64,000 nucleotides of DNA from Symsagittifera roscoffensis (lineage: Eukaryota; Xenacoelomorpha; Acoela; Convolutidae): contig NC_087070.1 in NCBI RefSeq assembly GCF_963678635.1, positions 3,105,157 to 3,169,156 on the forward strand. The letters run 5' to 3'. The stretch's first letter is position 1. Each line of letters begins with the position of its first letter. The position numbers were made by a program, and so were the translations under genes. The notes below the pieces were generated by a model. That model worked only from the letters and a program-made list of their open reading frames with translations, was not told the origin of the DNA and ran no database searches. Below, piece by piece: positions 11,585 to 24,376 of the stretch.

Positions 11585-12027
11585 CAGGGGCGGATTTAGG
11601 ATTTTCTCGAGGAGGGGGGGGGGGCGGATTTTCAAAAAATTTTCGAAAACTTTTCTTCGCCTTTTTTTCGATGGACGGACTAAAGTGATTTTCCGAGCTC
11701 TCCCAAATCACCATAAAGACCCCATTTTGACCAAATGTTCTGCGCCGCAGGCAAATTTTTGAAAAATTGCCAAAAAAAAGTGTTTTTAGGCAATTTTTGG
11801 AAACTGTTGACCAAAAAATCGCGTTTTTTCAGCGCGCGCTCCCCCCTAAAAATTAGTATATTTTGGCGCCGAAGGCGCTTTTAGAATAATTCTAGGGTCA
11901 ATCAGCCTAAAAGGGAAATCTCAAAATAGTACAAAGGGGGTACCCTTTGGGTCGGCACGGGGTCGAATCCCTGAGGGGGGGGGGGGGCGTCCGCCCCACC
12001 TCCCCCCCCCCCGTAAATCCGCCCCTG
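11585..12027 (+). mobile_element. hAT-type MITE, family D, full length
   Basis: A 443-bp element that begins CAGGGGCGGATTTAGGATTT, ends TAAATCCGCCCCTG, and has the perfect 8-bp target duplication TATCAGTC (11577-11584 and 12028-12035). It is the best-preserved member and can serve as reference for the family: G-run, GTCGACC-type block, CTGCGCCGCAGGCAAA, CAGCGCGCGCTCCCCCC, TTTGGCGCCGAAGGCGC and GGGTCGGCA block. Confidence 0.93.
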
Positions 12028-12845
12028 TATCAGTCATTTTAGCATAAATAGTGAGCACAAAATTACCAATTTATTGCGCATGAAAAACGCGGGGATTTAT
12101 TTTGATTTAATTTTCAATTAAAGATGAGAGCAGAAGTGGCTAACATTTTAAATAAAATCAATTTGGTGCAATTTTTTTTGCGGACCGAAAATTTATCACA
12201 AAAAGGGCACTTTTTGGCTCAAATTTTTCCAGCAAAAATTACGCAGAAAGTATTGAAGCAATTGATGAGCAAATTATATCAAAGAACCTTTTATGTAGCC
12301 CAACAAAGCTTACATAAAGTATATTTTTCAATAAAAAAGTGCTCACATCTTGAAAACAAAATTTGGCGTTTTATAAGGTAAAACTGACTTTTTCTGGCTA
12401 TCATGTATACAAATTTCAAAGATTCAACTCAAACTTGTTTTTTTTGGGCTGCAAAAGAAGCTCTCTTTAATTTAAATTGCTCATCACCTGCTGTAATACT
12501 TTCGGCGTACTTTTTGATTAAACTGTTGGAGCCAAAAAAGACCCTTTTTCAGTGTAGAATTTGGGATCAAAATTTTGCCAAATACATTGCGTTAATTTAA
12601 TTCTAAGCTATTTTTCCTCTCATAATTTTTATATAACATTGAACTAGTTTGATAAAAATGCGTTTAAAATTTTCAATTCCATTCGTGTTGCCCAATTAAA
12701 CTAAATCAGCAGGTGGATTTTGGAAACAGATTAACATGAAAGTACTGAAACGACATCTATATCATGAAAGCGACTATAGAATTTCCTCAAAAAATGAAGC
12801 AACTTTTGAAAAAACTTCCATGGCATGAATCGGCTTGCAAAAAGA
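12028..12845. other. No gene recognised
   Basis: Contains two open frames (12124-12381, 12403-12600) with ordinary-looking composition. Neither has recognisable motifs, splice context or a supported start in a eukaryotic sense. They may be remnants or chance. Confidence 0.35.
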
Positions 12846-13850
12846 TAAGATTTTGTAAGCACGCTCATCAAGAAAATAAGCTTTGATTACTTCAGGTTAA
12901 TTCAGAGCATGAATTGAATCGAAAAAACAAACAGCGTTTATAAGCAAGCCCATCAAGCGATGAAACTTTGTATGATTCTAGTCATTACACGACTTGAATT
13001 AGTTTAAAATTTTTTCTCAAGGAAGCTTATCAAGCGATGAAACTTTCAAAATATCACAAGTTATTTCAGAGCGTGAAGCAGCCAAAACTTACCCAAGCAA
13101 GCTTATCAATAAATTAAGCTTTTAAAAATTATTTCATAATGCGAGTATGTATCCAAAAATTGAACGTTTTTCTAGAAAAGCCCATTAAATGGTTGAACCT
13201 TAGATCAACTCAAATATTTCAAAGGAACTTGGCTTGCAAGCATGAAATGGCTTGGAAAAAACCTGAGAAGTTTCATCAGCTATTTTGAGCAACAAAACTT
13301 TTTAATAAAAACTATTTAAAGTATTTCGTACCAAAATTTGTTACGCGAAAAGTTAAAACGTTTTGAGAGTATCCTGAGCTAGCGTTGAAACGCAGATTTA
13401 TTTAATTTTTTTTTCAAAGTATGATACTTTTTGAACAATTACGATATTTAAACAACCTCATCAATCAGTGAAACTTTGTTTTGTTTCATGGTCCTATATA
13501 ATACCTGTCGGTTACGGTTTTGTAAGCAATTTGTAGCTGGAATCAACTCACAGAGCTGTATTTTTTCAAGTAAGCCCAACAATTGACTCGATTTTTAAAT
13601 TGATTCATTTCCAAGCCAGAATTATTTTGCAAATTTTAGATTTAATTCGGCAGCCTCAACAAACAAGTATATTTCAAATTAAATTAAGTTATTTCATGGC
13701 ATCCTCAAGCAAGGGAACGTTGAGATAATTCAAATTATTCATAGCACTAATCTTTTTGCAAAATTCGAAAAAATTTTATACAAAATTTCTTTTTCCTTTA
13801 ATAGCCAGCGCATCAACCTGTTTTTTAGAAATTAAAAAATTAAGACCGTG
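12846..13850 (+). repeat. Ancient degenerate tandem repeat, unit about 78 bp
   Basis: A motif of the type GCYCATCAAGCGATGAAACTT recurs near 12862, 12949, 13026, 13102 and 13181 (spacing about 76-87 bp) and more weakly near 13456, 13574, 13654 and 13806. Between these lies a second recurring block with TTTCAGAGCGTGAA. Copies are heavily diverged. No coding potential. Confidence 0.5.
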
Positions 13851-16209
13851 AATTCGTTCATCAAATTTTCGAGCAAGCTTTTGAGAAAAAATTCAGACTT
13901 AATTTCTTTGTTTGTACAGCAATCGAACAGACACTGCAAAAGTCATTACAAAAAGATGAATTCGTTAACTTTAATTAGCTAGTCTTATAAATGATAGTAG
14001 TCACGAAATGCTGCAGAGGAAACAAACTGGCTAGTACTACAGTGTTGATTCAGATAATCCGGGAAAAAAATAAAACTGGTTTCAAAATCCTGTTTTTTTT
14101 TCCCAGTTGGAACGGCTTTGGATAAAAAAAGAAGAAGAAAAATTTAGCTTTAAAATTTTGATGCAATTTATTTTGCGAATTTTGTTCCTAAAAAAATTCC
14201 TCGCATGGATTTTTTTTGGTCTTTAAGTAAAATAATAAATATGCCAAAGAACTCCTTGTGTCAATTGCTGATAATTTTGTTTTTATTTATTTTTGTTTTT
14301 TTTTTATTATATTTCTCAATATATTTTTTTCATTTTAATTTAATTTATTTTCCTACTTTAGTTTTTACAATAAAAAATGCCAACGCTCCTTGAAAAATTT
14401 GTTTTTGAAGAATTTTCGCAACTGTTACTTTAATAATTTAAAGTTACACAAAGGTTACACAAAGGCTCACATTTATACTTTGATATAGATTTGTCAGCAT
14501 TTGAACCAGTATATTGGGCGTTATTTTACATATGCCGGATTTTAATAAAACCAATTTGCATCAATCTTATTTTGCTAAAAATCTATGCAAGATTTGCCTT
14601 CATCATTTTGTCTTAAGCCTACCCAAATTGAGAATATGATTTTTAAATTTTGAGTTTTGTTCGTATTGTCCGGATAACTTGAATCAGCACTGTATCTAGC
14701 CTTCGAGTTAATCTTGTTTTGAAAGAAAGAGACACTAGAGATGATTACTTGAAAAAAAACTTTTTGAACAAAAGTTTTTTAGATTATTTTTGCGAAGCTG
14801 ACCGGATTGGTTTCTTAAACGTAGCGCTTGAAGGCCCCTTAAACATTAGGCCTGACTCTGACTTCAATTCATCTTTTACTTAATTGTAAGTAGTTGTCAA
14901 TTATTATGCGCGCAAATATTATGCTTGCGTCATTTTCAATTGTTCAAGTCGTGTTTCAGACAAATGTTTAAGTCGTTTTCAGTTTGAATGTTTAACATTT
15001 TACCACTCCTAATGTTCGAAAACTTAATCTCAGCTAAGTTTGACAAGACATTTTTTATATTCTGGAGAATTGAAGTTTCTGAAAACGTTATTAGTTCAGA
15101 CAATATCAAAAAGTTCAAATTAAACTGTTCGAACGAGATGGCGACTTTTTTTGACTCGCATTTGTTTATTTAAGCTTTCTGCGAACCAAATTACATTTAC
15201 AAAACCCTTTTGAAATTGTTTAAAACTTCTATCGCTCTCTTTAAAACTTTGAAATCGTTTAAAGCTCTATAGTTCTCTCTCAAAAATAATATTTTGCGAA
15301 AGAAGTCAAGCTACTAAAGAATTTTTTAACAGGTGAGGTGAGAAATTGTTCAAGTATTTGTGAATTGTTTGTGCAGTCGATTGTTTAATCAGCATCAAAA
15401 TCTTCCCGCAAAACAAAAAAGATTAGTAAACAACTTTTGTGAACGAGCTGAAGCTCTAAGAATCAAATTGTAATACTTTGTTTTTTCTCGATCTGTTTGG
15501 CATGCATAAAAAGTTTCATTATGGTATGGCGCCATCAAAACATTTTGAATCTTTCTGGAAAAGTTTTGAGAAAATAACTGAAACAACAATGTTTACAATA
15601 ATACGCCGTTCAAAGCATTTGTAAATTGCTCAATTTTTTACATTTGATAAACATACTTGAAATTTGCTCATTTTTTGTGAGGAAGTCCAATCTGCGAAAA
15701 AGCACATAACAGTTCATATTTTGCAAGCCTGTCATACTGCAAATGAAAATCTAAGTTATTCAGTATAAGCTTCAACGATCAAAATTTGTTAAAGAAATTT
15801 CAACTAGAAACTACGCTAAATGCTTCAAAGATTCATGTTCGGGTTCCGTTTAAAACTTAATTGCTGAGAACCTCATTTTTTTAAGGTATCAAAATCGCAT
15901 TTTTGCGAACCAATTCAAAGTGTCAAAACAACAAAGTTGTATCCATTGCATAAGATTCTATTATCAATTATTCTAAATTTTCAGCCTTGTAAATTACTGT
16001 TAATTTTTTGAAAATTATTTTTCTCGAACATAAGACTTTTGCGCTTTAAATGCAACCACAAAATCATTTCGCCTTCAAATACAGTGCTGTAAAATTGAAA
16101 TCATTATCTGGTGGGTAGTTAATTAGCCAGTTCTGATTTTTAAAACTCGTCTTGTTCTCAGTGTGTCCAAATTTCCAGTCCCAAAATATGAGATAAAGTC
16201 TATAACAAG
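13851..16209. other. No gene recognised
   Basis: AT-rich, with T- and A-runs and a short duplicated block near 15207/15243. The Phe/Ile-rich frame at 14205-14393 reflects poly-T, not a membrane protein. Confidence 0.45.
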
Positions 16210-16551
16210 CAGGCGCGGATCTGGGATTTTCTCGAAGGGGCAGGCGGATTTTTAAAAAAATAAATTTTGAAGATTGTGTTGACCTTTATTTAGGCCAACC
16301 AAAATGAGCTGCTGAGCTCTCTCAAATCCTAAATTGACAAAAGTTTCTGCGCCGCAGGGAAACTTGTGAAAAAAAAAACAGGCCAAGAGAGGCGTTTTCG
16401 TGCACTTTTTGGAAAATGTCGACCAAAAAATTGCGTTTTTCGGCGCGCGCTCCCCCCTGAAACTTAGTGTAGGTTGCCGCCGAAGGCGTTTTTAGAAAAG
16501 GCTTAAGATCAGCCGCCTAAAAGTTTATATTTCTCCCTCAAACCGCTGCTG
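16210..16551 (+). mobile_element. hAT-type MITE, family D, diverged
   Basis: Starts CAGGCGCGGATCTGGGATTT and contains CTGCGCCGCAGGGAAAC and CGGCGCGCGCTCCCCCC. The right end has decayed (CCGCTGCTG). Flanks ATAACAAG and ATTACAAG match at 7 of 8 bases, a slightly mutated target duplication. Confidence 0.8.
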
Positions 16552-17067
16552 ATTACAAGCAGCATTTTTTGGTAGGCAAAGCTGAAAAGAAAATTTTTTT
16601 CGTGCCACTTTTCAGTTTCAGAATAAACTATTTCATTTTTGTAATCAATCAGGAATTGTTTTTACCCGGGTTGCCTACCATACCATCAAAAAAAGAGTTT
16701 GAAAATTCAAAAATGTCTGAAACATTTTTATCACATTTTCTGTCACAATATCAATTCTGTACCCAAATAAACGTTTTCCAAAATTGAAAGTGTATGATTT
16801 CACTCTTGCCTTCTTTGGTTTAAAAACCATGCCAAGAATTCAGATCGTAAAAAAAGTTCAGCGAAAAATTTTTGCGCCTAGTGTAAAAGCCGAGCGTTTT
16901 GTTCATACTGCTGCTTCAGATCTAGCCTTTTCTTCCTTAAAAAGTCTCATAATTCATTTATCTATGAAATTTTAAATGTTTTTAACACCTGTGAGTGTTT
17001 TTATCCCAGCATTACTGAGTTTAAAACGCAGCTCAGGATCTCAAGATTTTCTAGAATAGAAAACGAA
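16552..17067. other. No gene recognised
   Basis: Two open frames (16569-16787, 16784-16975) overlap by 4 nt but have no recognisable domain or splice context. Not called. Confidence 0.35.
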
Positions 17068-17533
17068 CAAAACTGCTCGTATCAGGGCGAAACCCTGAAG
17101 GTTTCGACCTCCTTTTAAGGTCTATGGAACTGTAATAACATGAAAAAACTAAACTTATTAAAACTTTTTTTAACTTGAGATTTTTTTGTGAAAACCATCC
17201 ATAAAGTACAAAATGATAAATTTATCTCATACTAACAGATCAATTAAGGCAAATAAATTTTCTTCAACCAATTTGAAACGATTTCTAAGACAGATTTAGT
17301 CTCCGAAATATATCGCGCGTTAATTGTCCCAAATTGGCTAAAATGGCAATCTTTAAACCTCCATAGTTTTTCGAAAACGGATAAAATGTTTTTCAACTTA
17401 AAGCTCGGAAGAACAAAATCTTTTGAGTAGTTTTTAAAAAATTATCAAAAACGAACGGCTAGTGAAATTTGTCTGAAGAAAAAAAACTCCGCGACCATAA
17501 ATATTCCGTTACTTTCGTTACAAAAGTCGGAAC
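17068..17533 (-). mobile_element. Family A copy, diverged
   Basis: Reverse copy from CAAAACTGCTCGTATCAGGG to CAAAAGTCGGAAC, flanked by A on both sides. It lacks the TTAACGCG stretch in the middle, but the termini and the 3' hairpin (CAGGGCGAAACCCTG) are kept. Confidence 0.85.
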
Positions 17534-18149
17534 AAAAATTCGGCTGGATAGTTTATGGGAAAAACAAGCTCTGCCGATAATATGCAGCGGAGAATTTTCC
17601 TACCTTTGATTCAAATATTTAATTTCAAACAAATTTGAAGAAGTTAAAAGAAGATCGAAAAAATAATCTTATTTTTTTCAAACTTTCTAATTCATGGTAA
17701 AATTGAGAAGTAAAATGGCAATAACGACATGAAAATTTTTTGTATTTAAGTGAGATAAAATTGTAGTGGAAGGCCAGCCTCTCATCGGTTTTTGTCTTTA
17801 ATTAGTCTGAAAGCAGAAAATTTTCGAAACCACTTTAATTGACATTTTTTGAATTTTCAGTGTAGGAATTTTCTTGATTAAACTTCTTGGCTAAAAAAAA
17901 ACTCAATTTCAAAATTCATTTATACTCTTAGAAATTTTTCAGCACAAAATTGCTCAAACAATTTTTCATGCGTGTGGAATGAATGGCAAAATATGAAATC
18001 GTATGTCTAGCACTTTTTATCTATTAGAGTAAATGTTTACGTAGAATTATGATTGAATGAACTACAAAACAATTAAATATTTTTATATCAATCATCCTTG
18101 ATAGTAATATATATCTACTATGATTATGTCTGAAAATTATAAGCAAGTG

Positions 18150-19102
18150 CCCGCATCCAGTTTCAAGCGTAAAAAAACGATTATATTACGATTTTAGTAC
18201 CAGTCTCACTAAAATTGAGAAGCAATCGATTTTAATCAATTAATAATCGATTATAATCTCTCTTTTTAAACTCAAATTATAATTAACTATAAACCATTAT
18301 AATCGAATATAATCGATTATTTATTTGCCTATTTTTCGATACAATTATAATCGATTATAATTGATTATAAACCAATATTTTTTTTCAAATTTCTAGTTCA
18401 CTAGTTTCGCACAAAAATCCATTATAATCGATTATAATTGATTATAATCCTTTTTGTTTGTCCATTTTTGTCTTCGAAGTTGCATCTAAATTGTTTATAT
18501 TTTAGGATTTTTGTAGACGTTGGTTCCTATGAAAAAAGAGAAAAATATTTTTTTACTTTTCCAAATAATTCAATTTTATAAATTTTTTTTTTCATTTCTT
18601 CCCCATTTAAGTTGTTTTGCGATTCATATTTGAAGCTTTTTCAAACACCAAAACATCAGCAAATTGATTTAGTTTTCTGAGTGATTCGGAAGATGTATTT
18701 TTCATCTACCGCGGAAACCTTTCCACTCATATGAAAGGATTTCTATGAAACTTTTGTTTCGTGGTAAAACTTTGTGTTCAGATGAACCAAAATGTTCAAG
18801 AGATCTCTTTTAGAGGTTTCCTTATTGGCATAAAAATAATAACCCATAAAATTTAATTCGAATATAGTTTTGAAATGACAAAATTTTCGCAAAATATGAA
18901 ATTATAATCGATTATAATCGATTATAATTGATTTCAAGGGTTTTTTGTAAGAACTATAATCAATTATAAGAGATTATAATCTCTTGGAAAATATGACGAT
19001 TATAATCAGTTATAAATCCTTTAATATATCAATTATAATTGTCGAAAAATCATCATAATAATCCGCTATAATCGATTACTTACGCCTAAACTTGGATGCG
19101 GG
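18150..19102. mobile_element. Family F: 953-bp element packed with AATCGATT palindromes
   Basis: The outer ends are inverted: CCCGCATCCAGTTTCAAGCG at the left, and CTAAACTTGGATGCGGG at the right. The interior carries many copies of the palindrome ATTATAATCGATTATAAT and variants, in clusters at about 18220-18440 and 18895-19080. It has no open frame. I found no clear target duplication, so the superfamily is unknown. The terminal inverted repeat of over 20 bp supports a non-autonomous DNA transposon. Confidence 0.65.
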
Positions 19103-19839
19103 TGATCTTCAAACTCAATTTAAAAAAATTTTTCATAATTCATATTGGAGCTCATCGAAGTGCTTCCCTAGTCGATGAAGAAAGGTTATCTTGGATTCTG
19201 GATTTAAGTTAAGATAAAAAAAATTAGGTTGACCAAGCTTTAAAGGTTTTTACTCACTTGATCCTTTCAAAGCTTTCGTACTTTATAATTTTTTAGATTG
19301 TAGTTATAAGTTATGCTTTTCGAATTAAGATTTCCAACAAAATTTTTTGTATTTTTGGAACATTTCATTTAGTTATGCAACTCTAGCGGTTCAACGTTTT
19401 TTAAATTTTTGTCAGAATATTGATCAAAAGACTCAATTAGCCATTAAAGGAAACATGATTGTCTTCTGAAATCCGAACTTTCAGGGCTAACCATCATACG
19501 TTCCGTCATGCTTTTTTTTGACCGTACCTTTTTCTAAAAAAAAACTGGCACAATTTATAAGTGACCCTACGGTTTTTTACTTTAAACACAACCGTTCGCT
19601 TGAAGCTGAATTTGCTAGATAAGCTGGAGCACACATACAAAGAAGCTTAATATTTGATAATCTTTATGTTGAGAACCGTAAAAAAATCAATTTTTGACTC
19701 CTGGTCTCGAAACAATCTTTACAAAGTAAAAAAACTTGCGGCTGTATCTGCGCAGAGTCCGCTCACAACCAGGCCACCCCCTTTAGCTCCAAACTAACGC
19801 TTTTCAAGGGTAAAGGTACAAGAGTTGGCTTCAATTTTC

Positions 19840-20045
19840 GGCTCTTTTTCCTTTTCCCCCACCTGCAAACTTTTCTAATTAAAATTACTGTTCACATTGT
19901 CCGATTGTCATGAAAAATGATATGCAGACTGATTAGGCCATGACAAACATATTTGGTCTTCATAATCAACTCTGTATAATTACTCATTAGACCATAAAAA
20001 TGATGCTTGTGTGAGGTGGGGGGGGGGGGGACAGGAAAAAGAGCC
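19840..20045 (+). mobile_element. MITE, family E, with 8-bp target duplication
   Basis: A 206-bp element with ends GGCTCTTTTTCCTTTTCCCC and GGGGACAGGAAAAAGAGCC, and the perfect 8-bp direct repeat CAATTTTC (19832-19839 and 20046-20053). The family occurs again at 26549-26763, and part of it at about 29760-29935. The 8-bp duplication suggests hAT-like mobilisation. Confidence 0.88.
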
Positions 20046-20053
20046 CAATTTTC

Positions 20054-21300
20054 AATGACTGTACTAAAAAAAAACATTAGTTAGCGTGAGGTCTGATAAG
20101 TAATCAGGTTCCGTCAGCATCAGGCTAACTTTTTATAAAAAAAAGTGTTGACAAAACAATTTAACCGGGCGCAAAAGACAAACAAAACTGCTCTTGTCTG
20201 CTAACTGATCCCTATTTTGCATTATTGAAAAAAAAACTGAATTCTGAATGATTGTCAGAAAAATTGGAATCGATTTGATAAATACGAAAACTATGTTCAC
20301 TACCGGCTTTGTATTCTCGCAATGAAAGTTAAAGGATCATTTCACGGCTCATTTACTGGTCAACTTAACTAATGGCACGAGCAGATGACTTTAACCAATT
20401 TTTTGTTCAGCAGCAAACAAACATTCATTGGTCAAAAAGTCTAAAATTGGCACGTTTTTGTGGCGTTATGTTCATGCGCAGTGTATAACTACTTTGCCGT
20501 AAATTGCTTTTAATGATCTCTAATACCCACACACAAACCCTTGGTTTCGTATTGTCAGGTTAATATTCTTACATCTAAAAGTATATTGATCAGATTTTAA
20601 TGGCTAGAAAAACCGTTAAAAGTTCGACCAATTGATAGACTTTTTCAATGATATTTCAATTGATACAAGTTTGGAGATCGTGTTTCTTCAACTTTTTGAA
20701 GAAGTTTTGAATCTATTAGCGATTTATCAGAATTATAATTTCATTCGCAGCAGTTTTTACACTGCAGCTTTGTGCACTTAGGGGTACAAACTTCATGAAG
20801 AAAAAAGATGTTTTAGTTTACAACAAAAGAACTCCGCCGCCAAACCCAGTGGCATCCGTGAAGGCAGTTTTTATTAAAAATTTCCATCAAAGAGAATATT
20901 GAGCTAACGAGCCTGTTTTTCAAAACTGATCCATGAACTTTGAATTCGACCGAACAGCAGAATTAGTTTGATTATTTATGGACGCTTACAAGAGAGCAGT
21001 ATTGCTCTTGTAGAATGCGAATGGTTATGTAACTTATTTTAGGAAACTCATAATAACAATAAGTACTTACAACTACTGAAAAAATTAATACATCTCTTTA
21101 TGAAAAATTATGAAACACATAAAAATAATTGTTTTGTTCAGGGAATGGCATGAAAGGACAAAAAATCTTGGAACAAAATTACCTGCACCATTAAAAAAAG
21201 GTTTTTACAAAGCTAAAAAGAAGCCAAACCTTTCTTCGGGACCTAAGCCGACAGTAATAAGAAGACACGAAAGTCTAAAAAATTCTAAAGTTTTCACTTT
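20054..21300. other. No gene recognised
   Basis: AT-rich. A short family A terminus-like fragment (CAAAACTGCTC) occurs at about 20183-20193. No exon seen. Confidence 0.4.
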
Positions 21301-21304
21301 CTAC

Positions 21305-21400
21305 AAAAAAACAGGTCCCGACAGGAATCGAACTTCTGGAATTTGTCTTCTCAAGCATGGGAATTATCACTGCCTGAAATGCACAAAACGCTCCTTGAAT
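21305..21400 (-). other. tRNA-like relic (B-box-like)
   Basis: On the minus strand AAGTTCGATTCCTGTCGGGACC looks like the T-loop plus acceptor half of a tRNA, preceded by TTGAGAAGACAAATTCCAGA. I cannot draw paired acceptor and D stems, so it is not an intact tRNA. It may be a tRNA pseudogene or the head of a tRNA-derived SINE. The long open frame crossing it in the + direction is a shadow. Confidence 0.3.
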
Positions 21401-21674
21401 TTAATAAGAGAACTTTTTCCAAAAATTGTTAATGAGCAGCTTGAAGAAATTTAAATTAATAGCAAAACATTGACAAAACTTCTTGGAACTTGTATAGTTG
21501 CCCAAAGTCGGAATACAGAAAACCGGAATAAGCTTTTTAGTTTGAGTAAAAAGTGCACAAATTTTAAGTAGATTTGTTGCTGCAGTAACTAGGCCGACAA
21601 AAAAGCGGACAACAGAAGCCCGACAAAGATTTTTTGAAAAGAGTAAAATTTTTCGCTCACCAACAAAAACAAAC

Positions 21675-21750
21675 AGGCCCTGGGCGGATTCGAACCATTG
21701 ACCTTCGTCTTATAGGTATGTGCGTTAGCTTTTTGCCACATGCACAAATT
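21675..21750 (-). other. tRNA-like relic with A- and B-box-like motifs
   Basis: The minus strand reads TGGCAAAAAGCTAACGCAC (D-arm or A-box-like), CCTATAAG (anticodon-loop-like), and GGTTCGAATCC (perfect B box) followed by GCCCAGGGCC. The 5' acceptor strand does not pair with the 3' one. It shares its ACAGG(T/C)CC flank with the element 370 bp to the left, suggesting both belong to one dispersed tRNA-derived family. Confidence 0.35.
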
Positions 21751-21939
21751 AACATATGACTTTTGATTTCATTTGAACCAAAAGTAAGTGATTCAAGTTA
21801 TTCTTCTGTTAAACTAGTTGTTAACCTAATAAAATGTCCATATTTCGATTTGATAATGCTTGCTAATCGCAAGCGTAAAAAATTGATGACGTTTTGTGAA
21901 AGAAAATTATTTTGATTGCTGAAATTTGACTGAATAATA

Positions 21940-22508
21940 AACCAAAAACCACCCCAAGCATAAATTTTTTGTTTTCTTCAAACTCGGAACAACAAGACTA
22001 CTCGAATATCAAGGCAAAGACCTGAATGTTCCGACTGCAATTCAATTTCCATGGAGTAGTTTAAATTAACATAGTTGATGAAAGTTCCAAGAAAAAATTC
22101 AATTTTTTTTAGTTTTTTTAAACCATCCGCCACAAGCTATGTTAAGAACAAAGTAATAATTTTTGAAATTATGAAAGTACTAAATATACCAAAAAGCATG
22201 CCTTAAAGCAATTTGGAACGATTTCCAAGACGGTTCAAATCTCAGCCTACACGTTAATGGCACGAAATATATCGAGCCTTAAATGTCCCAAATTTGCTAA
22301 ATTGAAAATTTTTAAACACTCATAACTTCACGAAAAACGAAAATCTCTCATTATCTCAGGTCAACTATCTTTTTAAATTTGAGCCCATGGCAACAATACC
22401 TTTCAAATGGTATAAGAAATTCCGTCGAAAATTGTTAGTTAAAAACCGAAATTTGTCTTGAGGAAAAAAAACCACCCGAGCACAAATATTCCGTCATTTT
22501 CTAATAAA
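21940..22508 (-). mobile_element. Family A: remnant plus diverged copy in head-to-tail tandem
   Basis: A 5'-end remnant (21940-21989, ending TCGGAAC) is followed by AA and then a full diverged copy from CAAGACTACTCG to the GAGCACAAATATTCCGTCA block. The junction matches the other tandem pairs. Sequence divergence is greater than in most copies. Confidence 0.75.
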
Positions 22509-24376
22509 ATAGTCTGAAGAAAACGCAGTTGTGGTAGAAAAGCGATTTTCATGAAAACATGTTTAACTTCATTTGAGACAAATTTGAGTTAATGAGTCTG
22601 TTTTTCTAAATTGACCCAAGAATGTTGAAGTGCTCAACCTACCAGCAAAATTCAATTGAATTTCTACGGGCGCTGATAAAAGAGCTAATAACTGTTGTTA
22701 ACTAATTACAACATGGCAACACCATAGCGTAAAATTAATATGCTAAATGAAGCATTTAGTATGCAGCGCGATAAAATTTGGGAGTAAAATATGTGCGGCG
22801 ACTGAGCCACTTCAGATTATTATATTCTAGCCTTAACCCCCCCCCCCCCTCCCCCCCCCCCCAAAAAAATTGTAACTGCGTGTCCTTGATTATAACTCCC
22901 CATCCCCACCCCCACCCCAACTATCTCTGCGTTTATGGGTTTAGCTTCATGTAAATATAAAATTTATGAGTGGGAAAGTGGAGCTAAAATGTGGTTTCAC
23001 TTGTAATCATTGTGTTTTGCCTCGTTTAATTTTCAATTTTAAGTATACGGCTTGATTTCCTCTCCTCGCTACGCATTAACATACTTATACGCCACCAAAA
23101 AAAAACAGAACTTAATATGCAAACGACACTAGGTCCGAAGAAACAGTTTACGTTTATGCAGGCAATATTATTTACTAGAAAACAAAGAGAGATTATTATT
23201 TTTTGTCTTTTTTGCTTAAAACGCGTAAAAAAACAATTGATTCCAATTGACAAATCCCACTCTAAAAAGGCTCCGGTTTTTTTGAGCATTTTACGCTTAG
23301 TTTTTGCTTTCATTTGCAAATGATGAATTGAAAAACATACACTGATGGTTATGTTATAGTCTTGTTGGTGAAAAATGCGTTAGTTTTCATTCGGTATGGT
23401 TTATGCTTTTAAAATCCTTGCATACAGAGCAAATATCTTTGAGTCTAATATGCACGTTCAAACGGCGAAAAAAATAGACACTCTTAAACTGTGGTTTTTC
23501 TGGCTGAATTGTCAATTGAAAATTTAATTCAACCAGAATGTGTTCATGAAATTACTCATTTATTTCGCACCGTTTGGCACAATTTTTATTTTTCACTTTA
23601 ATGAGATCATTTTAAACCATTTTTATTTTACTGAGACAGAAACCAACAAAAGTTTACCATACAGGATTAATTTCTCTGGCTCACTTAGCTAACAAAACAT
23701 ACCAAATATGACAAACAGACTTTTGCCTTAGACATCAAAACTCAATTTATCTTTGTTCGTTCTGAACTTGTTTCAAACATTGTGCTTATTTGAACAACAA
23801 TTAGTGCGAATCATCTTTAGTCAATGTTGATGACCTCCTAAAATAATTTCAGTTTGTCTCAAATTCAAGGCAGAAGTTTATCTCAAACAGCGAAGAACTT
23901 CTGCCGCAAAAAATAGTCGTAAAAAAGTTTTGGCAATCGTCAAAATTTTTGGATTATTTTCTGGATAAACGCACTAGGAAAATGGGGAGGTATTTATCAA
24001 ATTGAATAAACAATTTAGTCGAGAAGACTCAAGTTTTTTGCGAACAGTTTACAAGATTTTTCATTTCGTTACCAGAAGGATATTTGCACAACAAGTTTCA
24101 ACTTGAAACATTCTTTGTAACTTCGTGATTAAAATGCCGTATGAAAATAATCAAAAGTTTACTTAACCTGGCAGCAATAGCAAACTCTTTGATAACTTGC
24201 CGTGCCATTTTCATTATTTGAGTTGCCTTAACTGCCGTTCACAACTTATTCAGCTAATTTGTTCTCATTTCTTATCTTAAAATTTGCTTTAGGCAAATTT
24301 GAGCAAAGTAGCTTCATTTTTCCTTGATTCTAACTTGGTTATTTTTTGCTTAATTATGAAGCTATCACTAAAGTAG
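22509..24376. other. Sequence upstream of the GT8 gene; no other gene recognised
   Basis: Contains long C-runs (about 22841-22862) and a C-rich stretch to 22920. The open frames at 23026-23319 and 23117-23323 are antisense shadows of each other and unrecognised. The promoter of the downstream gene should lie here or nearer 24377, but no TATA box or initiator stands out. Confidence 0.4.

Noticed and set aside
14205-14393. Phe/Leu/Ile-rich frame resembling a membrane protein
   Set aside because: It derives from T-rich low-complexity DNA; no conserved residues.
21110-21454. 114-codon plus-strand frame, Lys-rich
   Set aside because: Its only distinctive part (GPDRNRTSG...) is the antisense of a tRNA-like relic. 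No homology or splice context.
24357-24376. Upstream ATG of the GT8 gene as start
   Set aside because: It is closed by TAG after six codons; the frame with the hydrophobic leader and catalytic fold begins at 24377.
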